From: Halobaculum gomorrense | GTDB lineage: Archaea > Halobacteriota > Halobacteria > Halobacteriales > Haloferacaceae | Assembly (NCBI RefSeq): GCF_900129775.1 | Contig: NZ_FQWV01000014.1 | Coordinates: forward strand, 1-32,595 | Direction: 5' to 3' | DNA length: 32,595 nucleotides | Part shown: piece after piece, positions 7,591-15,712 of the stretch | How positions within the stretch are numbered: the stretch's first letter is position 1 | Layout of the letters: every line of letters starts with the position of its first letter | Made by a program: the position numbers and the translations under genes | Notes under the pieces: generated by a model | What the model saw: the letters and a program-made list of their open reading frames with translations, nothing else | What the model was told of the DNA's origin: nothing | The model's database searches: none

Positions 7591-7860
7591 CTACACCAGC
7601 GCGTAGCGCCCGTCCAACTTCTCGACGTGTCCCGCCTCGCGCAGCGTCTTCAGGATGGAGTACAGGGAGATGCGCTTCATCGACAGCCCGTCGCACAGCG
7701 CGTCCTCGCAGACCGCGCCGTGGGTCGCCAGATACAGATACACCAGCTTCGCGCGGGGGGACGAAACCCCGTCCGGGAGCTGCGTCATCGGCGTCTCCGC
7801 GTCGACTTCGGCTGCCGCGGCGTCCGGGGTGTTGGCTGCGTCGGCGTGTGTAGTAACCAT
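7591..7860 (-). CDS. Small winged-helix (MarR/TrmB-like) transcriptional regulator
   Basis: This is an 89-residue predicted DNA-binding protein. After an acidic N-terminal ~27 residues it has a compact winged helix (LPDGVSSPRAKLVYLYLATHG, then LSMKRISLYSILKTLREAGHVEKLDGRYAL). The SLYSILKTLREAG segment is the likely recognition helix, and it resembles haloarchaeal MarR-like one-domain regulators. The ATG at 7860 was chosen over an upstream start at 7959 because a TATA-like GTTTTACA lies 30-35 nt before it and the extra N-terminus is not haloarchaeal in composition. It converges with the liv operon and lies downstream of sdhA on the same strand, 263 bp away. Its targets are unknown. Confidence 0.8.
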   Translation of the reverse strand: MVTTHADAANTPDAAAAEVDAETPMTQLPDGVSSPRAKLVYLYLATHGAVCEDALCDGLSMKRISLYSILKTLREAGHVEKLDGRYALV

Positions 7861-8123
7861 CGTGACTCCACCGTGCACTTCGACACCTGTAAAACTATGG
7901 TACGACAAACGTCGAATAACCGCGAGCGGTGGCCAGACCGTCGAATCCGACGGCCTCAAAGAAACAATCCGGTTACGAGTGAATCAATCGACCGATCCGG
8001 TCGGCAGGATTTTCGACTGCTGACGGCGAGCTCGGCGCACGGGTCGGCGCCGCGAGAACACAGACCGGGTCGGACTGGTATTCGCCGGCGACTTCGAATC
8101 TGAGCCGGATCGACGCTGTCGGG

Positions 8124-9977
8124 TCAGTACGAGCGGATCTTCGGCTCGTACTTCTTGTCCTCGCCCTCGAGGATGACCGGCTTGTACCACAGTTCCGGCG
8201 TACCGTCGTTCCACGACAGCATCGTGTGCTTGAGCCACTCGTCGTCCTTGCGCTCCTGGTGCTCCTTGCGCCAGTGGGCGCCGCGGAACTCGTCGCGCGC
8301 GAGCGCGCCGAGGGTGATCGCCTCCGCCAGGTCGAGGATGTTGCGCGTCTCCAGCGTCTGGATGAGGTCGGTGTTGAACGTGCGCGAGGGGTCCTTCACG
8401 AACACGTCCTGATATCGCTCGCGCGCCTCGGCGATGTCTTCGAGCGCCTGCTTGAGGCCCTCCTCCTCGCGGAAGACGTTCACGTACTGGGTCATCGACT
8501 CCTGCACGTCCGAGCGGATCTCCGCGTGCTGGACGCCGTCGTCTTTCTCCATGAGCGACTGGACGCGCTCGCGCTCGCGGGTGACCGCCCGCTCGACGAG
8601 GTCGTGACCGTCGCCCGAGCTGGTCTCGGCGGCGACGCCCCCGTCGGCGACCGCATCGCCCTCGCCGCCCGCGGGCTCGATCTCGCCGGGCTGGACTGGC
8701 GTGTCGACCTCGCCGAGCTCGTACTCGCCGCGCTGGCCGGTCTCGATCTCGGCGGTGCCGAGGTCCTTGCCAGCGGCGTGGGCACCCGCGCGCTTTCCGA
8801 AGACGATGAGCTCCGGCAGCGCGTTGCCGCCGAGGCGGTTCGAGCCATGGACGGACGCGCAGGCGCACTCGCCGGCCGCGTACAGTCCGCCGACGCACGT
8901 CTCGCCGTTCTCGTCGGTCTCGATGCCGCCCATCGCGTAGTGCTGTCCGGGCTTGACCGGCATCGGCTCCTCCAGCCCGTCAACGCCCTCGAAGTCCTTC
9001 GCGAGGTGGAGGATGTTCTCTAGGCGGTCGACGATCCGCTCCTCGCCGAGGTGGCGCATGTCGAGGTGGACGTACTCGTCGTCGATGCCGCGCCCTTCGT
9101 TCACCTCGCTCAGCTCCGCGCGGGCGACGACATCGCGCGAGGCCAGCTCGCCGTCGTTGCTGGCGTAGCCGTACTCGAACATGAAGCGCTCGCCCTCGTC
9201 GTTGTAGAGGATACCGCCCTCGCCGCGGACGCCCTCGGAGATGAGCACGCCCGTGCTGGGGAGGCTCGTCGGGTGGAATTGGATGAACTCCATGTCCTCG
9301 ATGGGGACGCCCGCGCGGTAGGCCATCGCCACCCCGTCGCCGGTGTTGGCGACGGCGTTGGTGGTGTGGTCGAACACCTGACCGAGCCCCCCGGTCGCGA
9401 GGATGACGCCCTCCGTCGCGCGGAAGCCCGACAGCTCGCCGCTTTGAATGTCGTAGGCGACGACGCCGTGGCAGGTGCGGTCCTCGGGGCGCTCCTCGTC
9501 GGTGACGGCCAGATCCGAGACGTACCACTCGTCGTAGACGGTGATGCCGCGCTTGACGAGCTGCTCGTACATTGTGTGGAGCAGCTGGTGGCCGGTTTCG
9601 GCGCCCGCGTACGTCGTCCGGGGGAACGAGAGGCCGCCGAACGGTCGCTGGGAGACGCGGCCGTCCTCCTCGCGGGAGAACGCCATGCCCCAGTGTTCGA
9701 GCTGGATGACCTCCTTCGGGGAGTCCGTACAGAGCGTCTCGATAGCAGGGGCGTCACCGAGGTAGTCAGACCCCTTCATGGTGTCGTAGGCGTGGTCCTC
9801 CCACGAGTCTCCCTCGCGAAGGGCCGCGTTGATGCCGCCCTCCGCGGCGCCGGTGTGGCTGCGCACCGGGTGGAGCTTCGAGACGATCGCCACGTCCGCG
9901 CCTTCCTCCTGGGCGGCGATGGCTGCGCGGAGTCCCGCGCCGCCGGCGCCGACCACGATGACGTCGTGTTCGTACAT
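8124..9977 (-). CDS. sdhA: Succinate dehydrogenase flavoprotein subunit SdhA
   Basis: This is the catalytic FAD subunit of respiratory complex II, oxidising succinate to fumarate on the cytoplasmic face of the membrane. The 617-residue protein has the dinucleotide motif VVGAGGAGLRAA near 8-19. It has the covalent flavin site RSHTGAAEGG with His41, the substrate-site blocks IQFHPTSLP and RGEGGILYN, and HYAMGGIETDENG. A ~50-residue acidic Gly/Glu-rich insertion precedes the C-terminal helical domain, common in halophilic versions. The ATG at 9977 is used; an upstream start at 10037 adds 20 residues with no homology. It is the last gene of sdhCDBA, 136 nt behind sdhB, a larger gap than elsewhere in the operon. 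Confidence 0.97.
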   Translation of the reverse strand: MYEHDVIVVGAGGAGLRAAIAAQEEGADVAIVSKLHPVRSHTGAAEGGINAALREGDSWEDHAYDTMKGSDYLGDAPAIETLCTDSPKEVIQLEHWGMAFSREEDGRVSQRPFGGLSFPRTTYAGAETGHQLLHTMYEQLVKRGITVYDEWYVSDLAVTDEERPEDRTCHGVVAYDIQSGELSGFRATEGVILATGGLGQVFDHTTNAVANTGDGVAMAYRAGVPIEDMEFIQFHPTSLPSTGVLISEGVRGEGGILYNDEGERFMFEYGYASNDGELASRDVVARAELSEVNEGRGIDDEYVHLDMRHLGEERIVDRLENILHLAKDFEGVDGLEEPMPVKPGQHYAMGGIETDENGETCVGGLYAAGECACASVHGSNRLGGNALPELIVFGKRAGAHAAGKDLGTAEIETGQRGEYELGEVDTPVQPGEIEPAGGEGDAVADGGVAAETSSGDGHDLVERAVTRERERVQSLMEKDDGVQHAEIRSDVQESMTQYVNVFREEEGLKQALEDIAEARERYQDVFVKDPSRTFNTDLIQTLETRNILDLAEAITLGALARDEFRGAHWRKEHQERKDDEWLKHTMLSWNDGTPELWYKPVILEGEDKKYEPKIRSY

Positions 9978-10113
9978 GTGTCGTGTGTTGTGTCCGTGTT
10001 GCTGCGTTCGATGGTCGTCCGTCGTCGCCGAACCCAACGGTTCGTCGTTGAATCCGCTTGGGGTTCTGGCTACTTCAATCGCGTGCCGGCTCGGGTGGCT
10101 GACCGGGGTGAGC

Positions 10114-11019
10114 CTACCAGAACTTCAGGTTGCTCTTGACTGCTTCCCGTTTGAGCTCCTGGATGTGCTCGGTCAGCGGGATGTCTTTCGGGCACACCTC
10201 GGTGCACGAGAACTGGGTCTGGCACCGCCAGACGCCGTTCTCCTGCTCGAGGATGTTGAGCCGGTGCTGCTTGCGCTCTGTGCCCTCGCGCTCGTCCATG
10301 GCGAAGCGGTACGCCTTGTTGATCGCGGCGGGACCGAGGTACTCGTTGTTGCCCGCGGCGATGTTGCACGAGGACATGCACGCACCGCACCAGATACAGC
10401 GCGTGGACATCTTCACCTTCTCGCGGTTCTCCCGCGTCTGGCGCTGCTCGTCGAGCTCGCCGTCGGGAAGCTCGTCGGCGTCGAAGTACGGCTCGACCGC
10501 CTCCATCTGATCGTAGAAGTGGTCCATGTCGACGACCAGATCCTTCTCGACCTCGGCGTGCGGGAGCGGCTCGACGCGAACCGGCTGGTCCAGGTCCGAC
10601 AGCTGCGTCTTGCAGCCGAGTCGCTGGCGGCCGTTGATGAACAGCGCGTCCGACCCACAGATCGCCTGTCGACAGGAGTGCCGGAAGGTGAGCGAGGAGT
10701 CGAACGTGTCCCGGGCGTAGATGAGCGCGTCGAGAACGGTCATCCCCTTCTCATAGGGGACGTGGAAGTCGTCGAAGCGCGGCTCCTGTTTCCCCTCGAC
10801 CTCGGGGTCGAAGCGGAACACCTTCAGGTGGACGGTGTCGTCGTCGCCCGTCGCGCGCTCTGCGGCCTCCTGGCGAGCGCGCTCCTCGCGGTCGGCGCGT
10901 GCCTCCGCCTTTTTGCGCATGCGCTCCTCCTGTGCGGGCGCCAGCGGCTCGCTGTGCTCGACCTCGGTCTCTGCCTCGGTGTCCGTCTCCGTCTCAGTCT
11001 CTGGAACGTGCGTGCTCAT
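10114..11019 (-). CDS. sdhB: Succinate dehydrogenase iron-sulfur subunit SdhB
   Basis: This is the electron-transfer subunit of complex II. The 301-residue protein has a ferredoxin domain with [2Fe-2S] ligands Cys116, Cys121, Asp124 and Cys136. The Asp in the third position is also seen in E. coli SdhB. The helical domain has CIWCGACMSSC (208-218) and CQTQFSCTEVCP (266-277) for the [4Fe-4S] and [3Fe-4S] centres. Residues 1-60 are a Glu/Thr- then Arg/Glu-rich tail absent from bacterial SdhB; part of it looks like a charged single helix. The ATG at 11019 lies 2 nt after the sdhD stop, and a longer open frame is only an sdhD shadow. Confidence 0.97.
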   Translation of the reverse strand: MSTHVPETETETDTEAETEVEHSEPLAPAQEERMRKKAEARADREERARQEAAERATGDDDTVHLKVFRFDPEVEGKQEPRFDDFHVPYEKGMTVLDALIYARDTFDSSLTFRHSCRQAICGSDALFINGRQRLGCKTQLSDLDQPVRVEPLPHAEVEKDLVVDMDHFYDQMEAVEPYFDADELPDGELDEQRQTRENREKVKMSTRCIWCGACMSSCNIAAGNNEYLGPAAINKAYRFAMDEREGTERKQHRLNILEQENGVWRCQTQFSCTEVCPKDIPLTEHIQELKREAVKSNLKFW

Positions 11020-11021
11020 TG

Positions 11022-11393
11022 TCAGAATGTGGGGAGGCCCGCCCAGGCGTTGGCGGTGCGGATCCCCTGCACGACGAGCACGATGCTCGCCGCGATCAGC
11101 GTGTACTTGACGACCTGCTTCTTCGTGCCGGTCAGTCCCTGGTTCTCGAGAGCGTTGTAGACGCCGTTGACGCCGTGGAACGTCGCGGTAATCAGGAACA
11201 GCACCATCAGCGAGTAGTAGGTGAGGTCCGTCATCCGCGCGCTCGACGCGAGGAACGACACCTCGTCTGCGTGATTGACGAAGTGGAGCAGGAAGAAGTG
11301 GAACGCGAGCACCACCACGAGGAACGCGGCGGTGATCCGCTGCCACAGCCACCGGCGTCCGCCCGGTTCGAACGAGGAGTAGCGCTCGGCCAT
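11022..11393 (-). CDS. sdhD: Succinate dehydrogenase membrane anchor subunit SdhD
   Basis: This is a 123-residue integral membrane anchor of complex II. Three hydrophobic segments are visible: ITAAFLVVVLAFHFFLLHFV, LTYYSLMVLFLITATFHGVNGVYNAL in part, and VKYTLIAASIVLVVQGI. Histidines within the first two are candidate haem or quinone-site residues. The start codon overlaps the sdhC stop by one base (TGATG), so an ORF extending upstream to 11774 is not the real gene. It is followed 2 nt later by sdhB. Assignment as SdhD rather than SdhC follows gene order and the HGVNGVYNALEN motif typical of the haloarchaeal hydrophobic membrane anchor. Confidence 0.92.
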   Translation of the reverse strand: MAERYSSFEPGGRRWLWQRITAAFLVVVLAFHFFLLHFVNHADEVSFLASSARMTDLTYYSLMVLFLITATFHGVNGVYNALENQGLTGTKKQVVKYTLIAASIVLVVQGIRTANAWAGLPTF

Positions 11394-11818
11394 CAGCCGA
11401 ACACCCCCGCGAGGAACGTCGGCACCGACGCCACGACGATAGCGCCCGTCAGGACGAGCGACGCGTAGAAGCTCTTGTCCTGGCTGTCGAGACCGATCCC
11501 CAAGTCGACGAGCAGCAGGCGACACCCGTTCAGGATGTGAAAGACAGCGACCGCGAGCAGCCCGACCTCGAGAATGCGAACGACCAGCAGACTCTCCAGC
11601 GCGGTGATGACGGTGGTGTACACGTCGTTTTCGGCCGCGATTGCCTGCGTCTGCCCGGCCGCGGAGATAGCGGTACTCAGCACGGCGATGTGGGTGAACA
11701 GGTACCCCACGAGCACCCAGCCCGTGAACTTGTGGAACACCCAGGCCCACATCCCCGCCGAGAACTCCCGCCACCGGCCGAAGTCCTCGACGAGGCCCCT
11801 GTCATACGACTGGCTCAT
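11393..11818 (-). CDS. sdhC: Succinate dehydrogenase cytochrome b556 subunit SdhC
   Basis: This is a 141-residue membrane subunit of complex II and the first gene of sdhCDBA. It contains three predicted membrane spans: [38 protein letters not shown], and [20 protein letters not shown]. The [17 protein letters not shown] segment resembles the conserved N-terminal quinone/haem region of cytochrome b556 subunits. His residues at the membrane faces ([12 protein letters not shown]) are candidate haem ligands. A strong TATA-like element lies about 29 nt upstream of the ATG and no Shine-Dalgarno is present, so the operon mRNA is probably leaderless. Confidence 0.93.
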   Translation of the reverse strand: MSQSYDRGLVEDFGRWREFSAGMWAWVFHKFTGWVLVGYLFTHIAVLSTAISAAGQTQAIAAENDVYTTVITALESLLVVRILEVGLLAVAVFHILNGCRLLLVDLGIGLDSQDKSFYASLVLTGAIVVASVPTFLAGVFG

Positions 11819-11842
11819 ACGTCTGTCGCTCGGGCCTATGGG

Positions 11843-11852
11843 GGTATAGTAG
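11843..11852 (-). promoter_or_regulatory. TATA box of the sdhCDBA operon
   Basis: The minus strand reads ACTACTATACCCC, centred about 29 nt before the sdhC ATG. This is the best TATA match in the window apart from the archaellin promoter. Confidence 0.6.
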
Positions 11853-11946
11853 TTACGTGACGCACTCGCACGCCCGCGAACGGATTCGGGGCGGGCGCAC
11901 CGCCGCCCCTGTGAGTCGCCCGGCCGAGCGATCGCGCGCAGGCCGA

Positions 11947-11955
11947 GAACTAATA
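11947..11955 (+). promoter_or_regulatory. TATA box of the divergent regulator gene
   Basis: GAACTAATACG on the plus strand is centred about 29 nt before the GTG at 11980. This spacing decides the start codon: the open frame continues upstream to 11857, but those residues would lie in promoter DNA. Confidence 0.5.
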
Positions 11956-11979
11956 CGCTCGCGGTCCGTGCCCGAGACC

Positions 11980-12882
11980 GTGCCTGACTCGTTCACGGAC
12001 GCGGCTGAGGACGCGTTTGCGTTCCTCGGCGACGGTCTCCGGTTGTCGATCCTCCGCGCACTCGCGTCGCGAGAGCCCCGCGCCGGGCCGCGCTCGGACG
12101 CGATAGCCTACAGCGACCTCCGGCGGGCGGTCGGCGAGCGCGACAGCGGCAAGTTCAGCTACCACCTCGACAAGCTGACCGGCCGGTTCGTCGAGAAGAC
12201 CGATGGCGGGTACCGGCTCCGGGAGCCCGGACGCGAGGCCGTTCGCCTGCTCGACCGCGGCGTCGTCGACGGACCGATCGACTTCCACGCCGCGCCCGTC
12301 GGCGCCCGCTGTCCGTTCTGCGACGGCAACGTTCGCGTGCGGTACAACGACCACCACCTGGTCAGCTATTGCACGGGCTGTGAGGGACTGTTCGACGCCG
12401 ACGAGGTTCCGGACGGAACGCTCACCGGAATCGTGCTCCCCCCGGCGACCATCGAAGGAACCGATCCGGAGTCGCTGTTCCGGCGCGCACACCGCGTGTT
12501 TCGGCGTCGACTCCGCCCCATGTTCGACGGCATCTGTCTGGAGTGTGGCGGCGATGTCGAGCGCTCGATGCGGTGCTGTCTGGACCACGGTGGCGCCCCC
12601 GGCACAACGTGCGACGCGTGCGGGACCGCCTCCCCCCGTCTCGCGGAACTCGTCTGCGGGACCTGCGGCCGCGGTCGCGTGAGCCACCCCCTGTTCGGCA
12701 ATCCCGGTGCCGACGATGTCGGCGCCGCAGCCGGCGAACCGTCCGAGCGAGACGCCTGGAACCGATTCGCGGCGTTTCTCACGTGGACGCCGGAGACCAC
12801 CGAGGCTGCCGCGGTAGCGTTCGAACGCCCCGACGGCGGTGAGCGCGTCCTCCTCGACGACGACCTCTGCGTGCTGGAGTAG
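11980..12882 (+). CDS. ArsR-like winged-helix regulator with zinc-ribbon domains
   Basis: This is a 300-residue predicted transcription factor. Residues ~10-85 form a winged helix ([16 protein letters not shown], then [24 protein letters not shown]), the ArsR-like arrangement common in haloarchaea. The remainder has Cys clusters suggesting metal-binding ribbons: CPFC/CTGC at 111-114 and 131-134, [15 protein letters not shown], and CDACG/CGTCG. The C-terminal part ends in an effector-like acidic domain. It resembles the large family of haloarchaeal wHTH proteins with uncharacterised C-terminal domains. It is divergent from sdhCDBA, with 161 bp between the start codons, so it may control that operon; this is inference only. 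Confidence 0.85.
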   Translation: MPDSFTDAAEDAFAFLGDGLRLSILRALASREPRAGPRSDAIAYSDLRRAVGERDSGKFSYHLDKLTGRFVEKTDGGYRLREPGREAVRLLDRGVVDGPIDFHAAPVGARCPFCDGNVRVRYNDHHLVSYCTGCEGLFDADEVPDGTLTGIVLPPATIEGTDPESLFRRAHRVFRRRLRPMFDGICLECGGDVERSMRCCLDHGGAPGTTCDACGTASPRLAELVCGTCGRGRVSHPLFGNPGADDVGAAAGEPSERDAWNRFAAFLTWTPETTEAAAVAFERPDGGERVLLDDDLCVLE

Positions 12883-12946
12883 GGCAGTCGGGACCCTCGG
12901 TTACTCCGCTTCGGCCCGTCGATCGTCGGTCATCCCGTTCCGACCG

Positions 12947-13969
12947 TCACCACCCGACCGAATTCGAGCTCTGGTCCATCTCGACGACCCGCCGCGTCCG
13001 GCGGTCCAGCTCGACGAGGTGGCACAGCGGATTTCCGGGGTACACCACCGGGTTTTCGAGGATCCCCACGAGGAGTCCGGTGAAGGGCGCCTCGACGAGG
13101 ACGTTGTCGTCTTTGAACGGGTTCGTGATCGTGCAGACCGTGTCACCCTCGTGGACGAGCGATCCCCGCTCGAAGTGCATGTCGACCATCCCTCCGACGT
13201 CGGCCCGCAGCCACGTCTTCTCGCGTTCCTCGGTGATCACGGTCCGCCAGCCGGGCCAGCGGACCTGCTCGGCCTCGAGCATCCCGTATTCGGCGAACAC
13301 CGAGCGAACGCCCGCGAGCGCCTCGTCGATGAGCGCCCGCTGGAAGCGGTGTGCCTCTCCCATCTCGACGGTGATCGCCGCCACGTCGTCGGTCACGGCT
13401 TCGGTCCGGAGCATCCCGGAGGCGCCCTGGCTGTCGATGATGACGTTTGTCCCGTACGCGCGGGCGAGTCGGGCCACGTCAGGATCGCCCATGTCGGCGC
13501 GAGCGTGGATCATGTTCGTCCGTCCCCGCGTCGACGTGTGAAAGTCCAGCCCCACGTCGCACGGCTCGATGAAGTTCGTGTAGATCCGTGCGGCCATCCG
13601 CTTCGCGCTCGTCGAGTCGGCCGACCCGGGGAACGAGCGGTTCAGGTCGCGGTCATACACCGGGAGGTACCGCTGCTGAGCGAGGAACCCGGGGACGTTC
13701 AACACGGGCAGGCAGATGAGCGTCCCGCACAGCTCCGAGAGATCCCACTCGTATGCGACCTCCCGGACCACCTCGATGCCGTTGAGCTCGTCGCCGTGGG
13801 CGGCCGCCGAGAGGAACGCCGTCGGTCCCGGGCGCTCGCCGTTGATGATCGTCACCGGGATCCTGACGGGGTCGCCGAGGTACGTCTCCGACACGACGAA
13901 CCGGAGATTCTGGCGCTCTCCCGGGTCGACCCGGCCTCCGTTGTACGTGAAGATGTCGGCGTCGGTCAT
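12947..13969 (-). CDS. Succinylglutamate desuccinylase/aspartoacylase (AstE/AspA) family zinc peptidase
   Basis: This is a 340-residue zinc-dependent amidohydrolase of the M14-like AstE/AspA family. Visible features are the zinc motif HGDE at 58-61, PVLNVPGF, the substrate-binding DLNRSFPG at 108-115, the third zinc ligand in DFHT (142-145), and a catalytic Glu candidate in ITVEMGEA. After ~residue 240 comes a barrel-like domain resembling biotinyl/lipoyl carriers (GGMVDMHFERGSLVHEGD, VEAPFTGLLVGI). The ATG at 13969 is supported by a TATA element 28 nt upstream; the longer frame to 14107 runs through a mobile-element remnant. It is divergent from a RimK-type ligase, so removal of amino acids from peptide conjugates is plausible. 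The true substrate is unknown. Confidence 0.9.
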   Translation of the reverse strand: MTDADIFTYNGGRVDPGERQNLRFVVSETYLGDPVRIPVTIINGERPGPTAFLSAAAHGDELNGIEVVREVAYEWDLSELCGTLICLPVLNVPGFLAQQRYLPVYDRDLNRSFPGSADSTSAKRMAARIYTNFIEPCDVGLDFHTSTRGRTNMIHARADMGDPDVARLARAYGTNVIIDSQGASGMLRTEAVTDDVAAITVEMGEAHRFQRALIDEALAGVRSVFAEYGMLEAEQVRWPGWRTVITEEREKTWLRADVGGMVDMHFERGSLVHEGDTVCTITNPFKDDNVLVEAPFTGLLVGILENPVVYPGNPLCHLVELDRRTRRVVEMDQSSNSVGW

Positions 13970-13992
13970 GATCGCCGGTGTGCGACCGAGCG

Positions 13993-14001
13993 TGATAAAG
14001 T
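13993..14001 (-). promoter_or_regulatory. TATA box of the AstE/AspA-like gene
   Basis: The minus strand reads CACTTTATC, centred 28 nt before the ATG at 13969. It fixes the start and indicates a leaderless transcript. Confidence 0.55.
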
Positions 14002-14070
14002 GCCCCACAGCCGCCGCGCGATGTCCGGCGACGGCTTGCCTGTGTCCCCAGTTCACAGAAATGCACGGCG

Positions 14071-14105
14071 GAAGCCCACGGCTTGAGCCGTGAGAGGAAT
14101 CCGAC
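14071..14105 (+). mobile_element. Degenerate right-end-like hairpin of an IS200/IS605-family element
   Basis: GAAGCC, then CACGGC-TTGA-GCCGTG (14077-14092, perfect six-base-pair stem), then AGAGGAATCC. This layout resembles the subterminal hairpin and tail at right ends of haloarchaeal IS1341-type (TnpB-only) elements. No transposase or tnpB remnant is adjacent: upstream is the promoter of the AstE-like gene. The family call is from memory of such ends, not from a search. Confidence 0.4.
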
Positions 14106-14234
14106 ACGACTGTCTATCCCACGACCCGAGTTCCCCGCACGACCCGAGTGCGACGACCACCGATCCCACGCCAGCGGTTCGCACCCCGTTTAGCCGACCG
14201 GGACACATTTGAACGTTCCGCCGAGTCGATCCGT

Positions 14235-15596
14235 ATGAGTGAGGAGCCGGTACGCGTCGGCGTACTATCGTTACACACGAGCAAGGAGACGAAGGCGATC
14301 TGCAACGCGGTCGAGGCGCTGGGGCACGACCCCGAGTGGCTCCGCCGAGAGAACGCCGCCGTCAGCATCGAGGACGGCGCCGTCGCGATCGAACCGGATG
14401 TCGACGTGGTCGCCAACCGGATGCTGCTGTCGAACATCGAACAGCCGGCCGAAGGCCTCGGCCTCGCGCACACGTTCGGCCGCGCGCGACCGATCCTCAA
14501 CGATCCCTCCGCGGTCCTGACGGCGATGCACAAGTTCGCCTCGGCCGTCGCGCTCGCGGAGGCGGACGTTCGCGTCCCGGACGCGCTGCTGGCGCTGTCG
14601 AACGACCGACTCAACCGCGGCCGCGAGCGCTTCGGCGAGGAGGGCGTGTACAAGACCGCCATCGGCACCCACGGCGGCGGCACCTGGAAGATCGACCTCG
14701 CGGACCCGGTGAACCCGATGGTCGGCAACCGACAGGCGTTCCTGCAGGACCTCATCGACCGCGACGACTCGCGCCACCACGACACCCGCGTGTACGTCGT
14801 CGGGGGAGAGGTCGTCGCGGCGATGAACCGCTACGCGCCGGAGGGCGACTGGCGAACCAACGTCGCGCTCGGCGGCGACGTGGAGGACGCGACCGAGATG
14901 CTCGACGACGAGGTCCGCGAGATGGCGCTGACCGCGACCAACACGATCGGCCTCGACTACGCCGGCGTCGACCTCGTCGAGGGGTACGACGGTTGGTACG
15001 TCCTGGAGGTGAACCCCACCGCGGGGTTCAAGGGCCTGTTCGCCGCCAGCGGGCGCTCGCCGGCGCCGCACATCGCGCGCCTGGCCATCGAGCGCGGCGG
15101 CGGCAGCGTCGACGACGATCGCGTGGAGGAGCTGTCGGCGGTGCTCGACGACTCGACGCCGTCGTGCATGCCGCCCCAGCGCCGCGTGAACGACGGCCAG
15201 ATCCCGATCATCGGCTACATCGAGGAGGTCCGGGTCGCCGGGACCCAGGGGTCGACCCAGGCGTTCGCCAAGTCCGACACCGGCGCGACGCGCTCGTCGA
15301 TCGACACGAAGCTCGCCGCCGAGATCGGCGCGGGACCGATCAAGAGCATGACCCGGATCAAGTCCGGGTCGGTGAAGTCGGGGAAGGCCCGGCCAGTCGT
15401 CGACCTCGTCGTCGGCATCGGCGGCGAGCAGCACACCGTCACCGCGAGCGTCGAGGACCGCTCGCACATGGAGTACCCCGTCCTCCTCGGCCGGGACATC
15501 CTCCAGCACTACCGCGTCGACGTGCAGCACCGCGCGGACGAGGGCCGCGACCCCGAGAGCGACGAGGAGGAGGAGGAAGAAGGCGCCGAGGAGTGA
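14235..15596 (+). CDS. rimK: RimK-type ATP-grasp ligase fused to a RimB-type aspartic protease domain
   Basis: This 453-residue protein has two domains. Residues ~5-290 are an ATP-grasp amino acid ligase of the RimK family, which forms amide bonds between a carboxylate and an amino acid with ATP. It shows YKTAIGTHGGGTWKIDL, DTRVYVVGGEVVAAMNR, EGDWRTNVALGG and the metal-binding VLEVNPTAGFKGLF (256-269). Residues ~320-430 are a retropepsin-like domain of the ATP-dependent zinc protease/RimB family, with active-site DTGA at 348-351 and VLLGRDIL at 416-423. The tail is poly-Glu rich. The ATG at 14235 follows two weak TATA candidates (around 14190 and 14208). It is divergent from the AstE/AspA-like peptidase. 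Substrate unknown. Confidence 0.92.
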   Translation: MSEEPVRVGVLSLHTSKETKAICNAVEALGHDPEWLRRENAAVSIEDGAVAIEPDVDVVANRMLLSNIEQPAEGLGLAHTFGRARPILNDPSAVLTAMHKFASAVALAEADVRVPDALLALSNDRLNRGRERFGEEGVYKTAIGTHGGGTWKIDLADPVNPMVGNRQAFLQDLIDRDDSRHHDTRVYVVGGEVVAAMNRYAPEGDWRTNVALGGDVEDATEMLDDEVREMALTATNTIGLDYAGVDLVEGYDGWYVLEVNPTAGFKGLFAASGRSPAPHIARLAIERGGGSVDDDRVEELSAVLDDSTPSCMPPQRRVNDGQIPIIGYIEEVRVAGTQGSTQAFAKSDTGATRSSIDTKLAAEIGAGPIKSMTRIKSGSVKSGKARPVVDLVVGIGGEQHTVTASVEDRSHMEYPVLLGRDILQHYRVDVQHRADEGRDPESDEEEEEEGAEE

Positions 15597-15712
15597 CCGC
15601 GAGAGCCCCGCTGGTCACCGCCGGTCGCGGACCGCCGAGATCGGCGCGGGACCGAGTCACAAGCGGGTGGCAGGTCCGGGGTGCTTTTGCCCCTCGGCTC
15701 CGAAGTGACGGT

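Noticed and set aside
7861-8123. Small gene between the wHTH gene and sdhA
   Set aside because: Only short low-quality frames; an A/T-rich patch near 7958-7967 might be part of the sdh transcript end but is too weak to call.
9978-10113. Internal promoter or small gene between sdhB and sdhA
   Set aside because: No TATA with proper spacing and no open frame of protein-like composition; left as an intercistronic gap.
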